Shown here piece by piece: positions 56,766 to 64,000 of a stretch of 64,000 nt of DNA (the stretch's first letter is position 1; the number at the start of each line of letters is the position of its first letter). The notes beneath the pieces were generated by a model. That model did not search any database. It saw nothing but the letters and a program-made list of their open reading frames with translations, and was not told the DNA's origin. The translations under genes were made by a program, and so were the position numbers. The DNA comes from Gnomoniopsis sp. IMI 355080 (taxonomy: Eukaryota > Ascomycota > Sordariomycetes > Diaporthales > Gnomoniaceae): positions 1-64,000 of the forward strand of contig JAPEVC010000027.1 in assembly GCA_027946555.1 (NCBI GenBank), in the 5' to 3' direction.

Positions 56766-58769
56766 TCAATCTTCAGGATCCTCAGTGATATCCGCCCCTA
56801 TTCTCGGACACTGATGAGCAACGTTGACTGCCTGTCTGTACGTCGCCCAGCGGTTGGCCTTCCGCCCGTAGTTGCGCGAAGCGGCGCTCTGCATGCGGTT
56901 GTTCAGAAATGCTGACGCCTCCTGGAAGACGCCCGTGCTGTGCGCCTTCTTGACTTCTTCCTCGCCCTTGGTGACGTGGATGAGCTCGTCGCTGGCGTAC
57001 GAACGTCCCGCGACATCGCGTTCCTGCCATACTATGTCGTAGCTCTTGCGCTGTAGAGATATAAATTTCAGTTCTTGAAAAGTGAACTCGTGATGGAAGA
57101 GAGAAAAAAAAGAGAAGCGCATGAACAGACCGTCGGGGCTGTCATGACAATCAATCCATTCACTTTGATATGTAAACGGACGAAAGCATTTTCGAGGAAG
57201 CACTTACCTGCCACACACACTTCAGTCTCTTCCCACCGGCCTTTGCAGCAAGCGTTCTGAAAGCCGTGTCCTTGGCAAAGATCGCGCCTTCAGGCTGACC
57301 CGGGATTTTGCCATTCTCGTCCACCAGCACAGCTTGATACTCGATCCCTCGAAAAGCAAGCGCATACTGAGTGGCTATACTTGTTGGATCGGCCGGGTTG
57401 GCCTGCACCGTGCTCTCCGTGACCGAGATCTCCGTGATCTCGAGTAGCGTGTCACGCGTCTTGTCTTTGGGGCGTATGGGGTCACCAAGACGGATCATCT
57501 CCGCGCCAAGGAATACGCCGCCGTACATGGTGATGTTCTTGGGTTGCTTTGGGCCCGCCTTGAGTATATTGAAGGTGGACCAGGAGCCGTCAATCTCGAG
57601 GGCAGCCAGCTTGGAGGCTTCGAGTCCGACCATCTCGCCAGAATATTGAGGATTGCCGAACACGCCTTGCCAGTTGACTTTGTTGAAGTCGTTGTCTCTG
57701 ATCTCGGGGACGGAAATGGCAGGGACAGAAAAGGCGAGGAACGGCCGTAATTGGAGGAGATTCCGCTCCGAGTCGGGTATGTCGAGTGAGCTGTGTCCAA
57801 GTCCGATGACAACGTATGGAGAGGCAGATTCAGGGCGAATTTCTCGAATGACACCGATTCTCCATCCTGCTCCAACGACTTGCTGGCACCAGACCATCTC
57901 TCCCCGCCGAAACATGGTGGGTTCCTTGTTCAAGAACGGAGGGTCAGCCGGAGCGACCGGAGCTGGTGGGACGACTGCACTTGGGATCGTGGCCAGTGGC
58001 GGTTTGGAGACGGTTGATTTCTTCGTCGGCTTCGCAGGAGGAGCGGCTGTAGCATCTTTAGTAGCTGTTTTGGTCACAGCATCTGCAGCCGTTGTAGCTT
58101 TCTTTCTGGTCGCAGTGGCCTTCTTCTTAGGAGCCTTGGCCTCTGGAGCTTTAGATACCAACTTGGTGGCTTCCATTGCCGCACTCTGTTCATCCATCCT
58201 CTCTGCAAAAGTCCGCGGGAGAGGCCTGCCCGTTGCCACATGGCAAGGTTTGCATGGGCATTGATTGTGCTCGTTGCTGTCACTGAGAAGCCACAGTACA
58301 TGTGGGATGAACTCGTAAGGATACCGGTACACAAACTCATCTGTACAGCCCTGTGGGTGACCGAACATGCCGACCTCCTTGTCGGCCCCTGGTATGGAAA
58401 ACCCTGGTCAGCCTGAACACGATAGACACAGGAGTATCGTAACTAACCTGCGCTTTGAGGGCTACATTCTCTTAAACAGAAGCCCTCTGGGAAATTGACT
58501 TGGTACTGCGAGTCTCGCGGCCATGCGAGGTTTTCCGCCAACCCAGTCGCGACGACGACCTTCCATTGCGCCAGTAGGCTTTTGATCTTGTCGTCAGAAA
58601 TCTGACTGAGTTCCTGAGGAATCGGCTCTCCAATACGTTTGGGGCTGCCTTTGCCAAGCGATTGTGCGTTGATCTCCTCCAAGGTCCAAAAGCGGCCGTC
58701 AGACCGGCCGACATGCACAAGCCGGGCCTGTGGACCCATCCCGCTGGCCCCAGTGGAAGGAGCAGTCAT
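56766..58769 (-). CDS. clr2: Clr2-like transcription-silencing protein
   Basis: Predicted 595 residues in three exons: 58769-58448, 58388-57208 and 57050-56766 (introns 59 and 157 nt). It resembles Clr2, a subunit of the SHREC deacetylase/remodeller complex that silences heterochromatin in fission yeast. The N-terminal Clr2 domain includes WPRDSQYQVNFPEGFCLREC and GMFGHPQGCTDEFVYRYPYE, with FIPHVLWLLSD and the CPCKPC cysteines. A basic Ala/Lys/Pro/Thr-rich linker (KAPKKKATATRKKATT) follows. The C-terminal Clr2 region runs FRRGEMVWCQQVVGAGWRIG to the end, containing YGGVFLGAEMIRLGDPIR. The third exon adds the basic RKSYDIVWQERDVAGRSY segment. The family call rests on domain order and motifs; the presence of other SHREC subunits in this genome is not known. 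Confidence 0.8.
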
Positions 58770-59880
58770 GGCTAAGAGCTGTTGGCAAGAGTATTCATCC
58801 AGCCCAGTCGATGATACTCATGGGTTTGGAGTCTTGAGTGGAAAAACCTAAATGTGGGAATGTAGAGTTTGCTGTTCGTGAGAGGCTGTAGAACCGTGTT
58901 CAACGGCGGCTCTGCAAGCAATATGGAAGGTGGGAGAGGTGGGCGACCCGAGTTCCAGATGTTAGTGATCTGTCTTCCGTGCCACACAACTGACTAACAA
59001 GATGAAACGTATGGTCTTGAAAGCGCACGCATCTCAACACGAATTTGCAACTTTTAATTGAGCAACCTACTCAGATTTACATTGAGCCCAGACATAATGA
59101 GTTTTGAATCATATGAATCAATTCACTGCTTTCAAAGTCTGGAAATACCTTGTACCGTCCAGCGCTTCGGTGGGGGGGGGGGGGGTTGGAACTGTGCCCA
59201 TAGCAATTGGGACTACATTGCATAACTTCTGGGATAGATGGATATCGAGATGTACTTGCTGGTGCATGTCAAAGTAGTTTTGGCGCAAAAGAAGCAAATC
59301 ACAACAACGTGTTTGACAGTGAAGTGTAGTACTCATGATCCATTCAACCTAAGAATACCAGTCCTTGAAGCCTTTTCGCCTCCTGTTCGTCAAAATCCGT
59401 AAAACTCCTCCACCATCAATCAATCAAACATCAGCCAAAATTGTTTGGACTTGTCCCGCCAAGAATATAGAATCGACTTGTGGGTATATTGCCTGTCAAA
59501 TATCTCCACTGCGAAGAGAAGAGGCGAAGAAGCGAAGAAGGTAATAACCGAGTGGAAGGTTACACTCCCAAAAGAGTAAATGGATCCACATATAAACAAT
59601 AAACACTACGCATCACACCTTAGTACCAGGCCGATGGTGTTTGTAGGTATATACATCTGGTTCAAAGATGCTTGAAATGTATAGAGTAAATGAGCCAACT
59701 TTCGAAAGTAAGTAAAGTGGCCAGCAGCGGCCAAAAGATGAGGATCGTGGTCGATTCGCAAGTCAAGCTGCGTCGAAGAGGCAGTTTTGTAGATGCCGAC
59801 CCAGTATATCAAGTAGCGAAGAAGGCTGCTGGCTGTGTTGCTGAGAAGTAAATATTTAATTGTTGTGACCGGGGGAGCGC
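58770..59880. other. Intergenic region
   Basis: About 1.1 kb with the clr2 promoter and the 3' end of the SUN-family gene. A run of 14 G (59172-59185) is notable. No gene is supported. Confidence 0.45.
59172..59185 (+). repeat. Poly-G run
   Basis: Fourteen consecutive G residues, liable to sequencing error and slippage. Confidence 0.8.
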
Positions 59881-61383
59881 CTAGTACAGGCAGGCGGCGG
59901 CTACGATCGCCACCACAAGACCAGCAAAGGCTGCTTGATCTTTGCTGGCAATACTCTTGGATGACGTTGTGGCAGCAGGTGCGGCTGCTGTTGTGTCTTC
60001 CGAGTCGGCGGAGGATGTGGTGCTCACTGATCCAGAAGACGCCGTGCCGTTTGTCGTGCCATCGCTCTCTTGGAAGACTCCTCCATACCCACCCGAGGGC
60101 TTGACAAGCGTAGTGCTTGCAGGGCGTGACGTGGATGATGCAAGACTAGTCGAAGCATGGCTCGTGCTGGAGGCAGGCGAGGTCGTACTGATTTCCGTGC
60201 TGGATGGTGAGGTCGTCGGCAGCGAAGTCGTTGTGGGGGGGCTGGTCGACGTTTCTGAAGTAGTGGCTACTGCGTGCAGGCCCAGGACAACAACCGCGGC
60301 CTGAGATGAGGTCGGCTTGGGTTTCGTCGTAGCAGGTTCGGAAGTAGCAGGCTCGGAGTGAGCAGCAGTGGTGGTGCCGCTCGAGCTTGAAGAGCCTGAT
60401 GAGCTGGATCCAGTCGATCCGTCGGTGTTGAAGAAGACGACATTGGCTGACCCGGACGTGACAGTAACGACGCAAAAGTCAGCACCGCCAGCGCCCGTAG
60501 AAGCCTCTTCGCTGTTGACACCACCGAAGCCATCGGTGCTGGGGTCGATACTGCAGGGAAGCCCGACGCAGGTGCCGTCACACTCGATTTTCACACCAAA
60601 ATTAGGCTTCACGCCGGGGAATGCCTCCGTGTATATGGGATTCCAGCCCACCTTGACATAGGTGTCTCCAGTGGCGTCCTGGTTGGTTCCAATAACGTAC
60701 GCCGCCCAATTGCCGATGGGACTTGAACCATCGCCCCAGATACAAGCTTCCTCGGTGGTGTGTCCTGGCTGGTTGACGTAGAAGTGGGCAGCTGTGGAGT
60801 CCCAGTAGCTTGTTCCAGGCACAGAAATCACCGCACTGCTGCTCACACTGGTCGGGATGAGCATTGCCTCGTTCCCGGGGAGAACGGTCTGACAGACTGC
60901 CACTTCGTCTCCACAATTGTTGACTGCGTTGACATTGCCAATGCCTTCCACACAATAATCCTGATCCGGAAACGGCTTGGTGATCAAGCCGTTCTCGTCA
61001 CAATAGGCTCCTCCGTCCATAGATTCTGGATAGACGTATGTGGTCCCTGGTTTCCACTGGTTCATGAGCTGACCTGGCGGGCAGGCGTAAGGACAGTAGG
61101 AGCCCGCTGTGCACTCCTGATCTGGGCTCATGGCCCATCCGGCATTCAATTGTTGTGGAGTAACGGTGACCAGACCTGCGTCCTGAGGAAATTCGCATTG
61201 CCCAGCTCGATTGACAAGCCTTCCCCGCTTAACCAAGTCCGCATCCTGTCCGTGTTTGTGAGTATGGTTAAGGCCATGTCTGTGGTGGTGGAAGTGGCGA
61301 TGACCCAAGGTCGCGTCGACAGGCTGAGCGGTCAGAGAGAGTAGAGCCGAGCCGGCTAGGGCTTTGAATGTTGTTGGTCTCAT
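59881..61383 (-). CDS. SUN-family secreted cell-wall protein with GPI signal
   Basis: Single exon, 500 residues from the chosen start (MRPTTFKALAGSALLSL), an N-terminal signal peptide; an upstream in-frame ATG would add 16 residues and spoil it. A His-rich stretch and a Kex2-like Lys-Arg site (DLVKRG) precede the mature domain. The cysteine-rich SUN domain (GH132) begins CEFPQDAGLVTVTP and contains QECTAGSYCPYACPPGQL, YCVEGIGNVNAVNNCG, ACIWGDGSSPIGNWAAYVIG and KIECDGTCVGLPCSIDP. A long Ser/Thr-rich region, expected to be heavily O-glycosylated, follows. The C-terminus has a hydrophobic tail (AFAGLVVAIVAAACLY) after a small-residue stretch, as for a GPI anchor. Yeast Sim1, Uth1, Nca3 and Sun4 act in septation and wall beta-glucan remodelling. 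Confidence 0.92.
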   Translation of the reverse strand: MRPTTFKALAGSALLSLTAQPVDATLGHRHFHHHRHGLNHTHKHGQDADLVKRGRLVNRAGQCEFPQDAGLVTVTPQQLNAGWAMSPDQECTAGSYCPYACPPGQLMNQWKPGTTYVYPESMDGGAYCDENGLITKPFPDQDYCVEGIGNVNAVNNCGDEVAVCQTVLPGNEAMLIPTSVSSSAVISVPGTSYWDSTAAHFYVNQPGHTTEEACIWGDGSSPIGNWAAYVIGTNQDATGDTYVKVGWNPIYTEAFPGVKPNFGVKIECDGTCVGLPCSIDPSTDGFGGVNSEEASTGAGGADFCVVTVTSGSANVVFFNTDGSTGSSSSGSSSSSGTTTAAHSEPATSEPATTKPKPTSSQAAVVVLGLHAVATTSETSTSPPTTTSLPTTSPSSTEISTTSPASSTSHASTSLASSTSRPASTTLVKPSGGYGGVFQESDGTTNGTASSGSVSTTSSADSEDTTAAAPAATTSSKSIASKDQAAFAGLVVAIVAAACLY

Positions 61384-63758
61384 CGATGAGGTTGTGTAAA
61401 TGAACGTGGTGTAAAGAACGTGGTACAGCACGAAGCTGCAAGTAGAGTTATGGGCTCAGATGAAGGAGATAGGAAACAATAGAGTAGAAAAGTCTAAAGG
61501 GCTGTAAGCCTCCTGGGGAATCGATTGTCTTGGACTTGGGCGCGTCTGAATTTTTGACGTGGTCATTTCCCGTTCAAATGTGCATTCCTCAGAGCAAGAC
61601 AACAACAACACATGTGATGCTGTGCAGTGTAAAAGGCCAGATTCATCCAATCAGATCAACGTCGAATAACCAAAACGAATGGACTTCTGCTTGTTGAAGC
61701 AGAGAAACGGTCTCGAACCCGACTACGGATGAGTGAGCGGCAAAGGAGGACAGAGAGACGGTGAGAGAAGAGCCAGAAGCTCGAGTCGTCGCAGGAGAAG
61801 GACGGGCGGGAGCAGGAGGAAGCACGCCAATGGGGAATCACAGCGAGGCATAGCTTCCCAGGGGGGCGTGCTCGGAATACCACCATACAACCACTGTCGA
61901 GCTGGAGCCGTTGAGGAAATCGCCGAGGAGGATCGCCGCTACGGGCGCAGGAGACTGGGGTCAAATTTTAGCTTTTTTTAAGCCTACGGGTGTGGAGATG
62001 TCATCAAGACGCTGGAGGCCAATCGCTTGCCTAATCTCCTCGAGGCCTGCGATTGCATCTCGACCCAATCCAGAGGTCAAGGCCGAGCCTTATTTTGATT
62101 GTCTGGCATGTCGGGGAAATTTGATGTCCAGATTGGGTTTGGCGAATCACACCCTGTGGCCCGACTGTACATAGGAAATAACCTCACGTCCTAGCGGACC
62201 AGCTGGCCAGTACTAGAGTGGCGAGAGGCCGATCAACTGGGCGCAACATCCTGCATCCATGGCTCCCGCGACAGCTGCAGGGCATATGCAAGGCACACCA
62301 ATCAGAGGCCGATCGCAAAATGAGACGAACACGGAGACGTCAGCAGTGTTCTCGAAGGTCCGATCGACGGCACAGCCCGCGTTCCTTCACGGAATTGCGG
62401 CAAGAGTCCCTTCGACAGAGATCATGGAAAACAGAGACGATCGCTCAATGGCAAACATGACCCGCACGTCAATGTCTGAGAGTGCTGGATCGTGTAATAT
62501 CCAACGGCGTCGCGTCACGTCGCAGTGCATTCCAATGAATGAAGGGTGAAGCAGCCTGGCGGCATGGGCCGAGCGATGTCACAGCAGCGCGGAAGCGCGC
62601 CGAGGCGCTTTGAGTAGACGTAGCGCGTATTGATCACGCGACTAATTCCACTTGATAAACGGGCGGTGCCGGAGGGGTATGAATGTCCTATAATACATGG
62701 CCATTGCCATGGATCGTATCCACGCACAACTGCACTGCCCTTTCAGCCACTATTATGCTGTGGACGATGTTGAGACGTGCTTGCGTCCTTCATGGCCACC
62801 AGCCAAGGTTATTACATAGTAAGAAGCAACTATCGACACTTGGCTATGTGAAGCTACTTAGGTACCCAAAGTACTTGGTGTTGCTCTCTTGGCAACTTCT
62901 CACTTCTGACACTTGCAGCTTGCCACGATTACGCACAGGTAAAGAGTCTGTCTTTATTGAAATGTGCAAGCAGGGTTGCTTTTGGTGTTCCTTTGGTACC
63001 TGGTATGGTTGTATGTGATCTAGCAGTCTACTGAGATAGCTTGTGCCTTATTTAAGTACCAAGACGGCTTTCCTCACTTACAACCCTCAGGCCGCTCAAC
63101 ATTACACAAGCCTGTTCCGAGCGAATAGCTTTTTCTTGACTGACTTCGGAGGGAAGGAGAAAGTGGTTTGTGGTGCTGCGTGCCGACCTGGAATACGTGG
63201 CGGCTCGTTGAAACCTTGTCACGACTCACCCGAGGTTTCTTATAGAGGCTTGCAAAGGCTCGTGTCTGCCTATCTTGATCTGGAGTTTTGGACGTGAGCT
63301 CCTCTAGATATGTAGCTTTTCGAATCAGGTTGTCCACGCGTTCTAGAGATAGCCTCTGATGATAATGACACAACCCTTTCGAATTCGCGGGGTCAATACA
63401 GGTGTTAAACAAATGATCCCGTCACAAACGTCCTTTACAACGATATAATTTGTTGGAGATGTTGTGGCTCCCGAGGTCACGATCACGTCCGGTGTCATAC
63501 AGTACCTATCCATATACCTATCCAAGTCCCGAGGTCATTATGGCTGCGTCCCGATCAGCCACCGTGTTCTCCTCTCGTCCCAATTTTCCTCGTAACGACT
63601 ACACACATTTAGGATCTGAACTCAGACTTGTTGATCGACAGCGGCGATTTGGGACAGCTCCCCCATAGCAGTCTGTCATCTCGTCACACGAATGCTATGT
63701 CCTTTGAGATCTCGACCCAGGCAGTTCCTCACGCAGCTGTGAGAAATTACATTTTCTG

Positions 63759-63789
<31 letters not shown>

Positions 63790-64000
63790 GAAAGAAAGAA
63801 AAAACCCTCAAAAAAAAAACCCGTTTTTAGAGTCGACTACTCCGGGACAGCGATACATTGTAAACGGAGGTTATTGCGGTCTTCCCAGCACTACTTTGTA
63901 ATTGCTTTGTAATTGAGTCTATGTTCTACCTTGGCTGTAACTCACCTGAGGTCTCTTGCAGTGATAGTGGAGGAAGGGATGTTAGCATCTTCTCCGCGGA
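61384..64000. other. Intergenic region to the window end
   Basis: About 2.6 kb with no supportable gene. It should contain the promoter of the SUN-family gene. A run of 24 A (63759-63782) followed by A-rich sequence lies near the end. Genes may continue beyond the window. Confidence 0.45.
63759..63782 (+). repeat. Poly-A run
   Basis: Twenty-four consecutive A followed by AG/A-rich sequence to about 63823. It could be a simple repeat or the tail of an old retroposed sequence; no retroelement is recognised next to it. Confidence 0.75.

Overview
The window is nuclear DNA of a filamentous ascomycete (Pezizomycotina), most likely a Sordariomycete and perhaps of the order Hypocreales; the order is an inference. 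The evidence is the gene set (a SRE-type GATA siderophore regulator, an arg-2 carbamoyl-phosphate synthase subunit with an arginine-attenuator-like upstream ORF, Mdv1, Clr2, a SUN-family wall protein) and the many short GT-AG introns (44-271 nt). Most genes had to be assembled from several exons by reading splice sites in frame; each multi-exon model below closes in frame unless stated. No tRNA, rRNA, CRISPR array or recognisable transposon was found.

Layout. 1-13 kb: sre (minus), an acidic uncharacterised protein (minus), an Acinus-like SAP/RRM protein (plus), bcp1 (plus) and chorismate mutase aro7 (minus). 13-26 kb: mitochondrial fission adaptor mdv1 (plus), a 2-oxoglutarate/Fe(II) dioxygenase (plus), then on the minus strand arg-2 with its upstream ORF, a 14-helix MFS exporter, a possible small gene and the electron-transfer flavoprotein beta subunit. 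25-37 kb: ArfGAP gcs1 (minus), a two-RRM protein (minus), the diflavin reductase tah18 (plus) and a single-pass membrane protein (minus). 40-49 kb: a small orphan gene (plus), a WD40-like gene interrupted by an in-frame TGA (minus), an HGGG-type alpha/beta hydrolase (plus) and the F-box/UIM protein ufo1 (minus). 49-54 kb is a gene-poor stretch. 54-61 kb: a triple CxxC zinc-binding protein (plus), the silencing factor clr2 (minus) and a GPI-anchored SUN-family protein (minus). The last 2.6 kb appears non-coding.

The genes are mostly unrelated housekeeping and regulatory genes (iron regulation, arginine and aromatic amino acid synthesis, mitochondrial fission, beta-oxidation electron transfer, Fe-S assembly, vesicle traffic, ubiquitin ligation, heterochromatin, cell wall). 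They do not form one pathway or an evident secondary-metabolite cluster. The points most worth checking are the split arginine-attenuator uORF whose two halves do not join in frame by a standard intron, the in-frame TGA in the WD40-like gene, and two microexons (22 nt and 17 nt) that carry signature motifs of their protein families.
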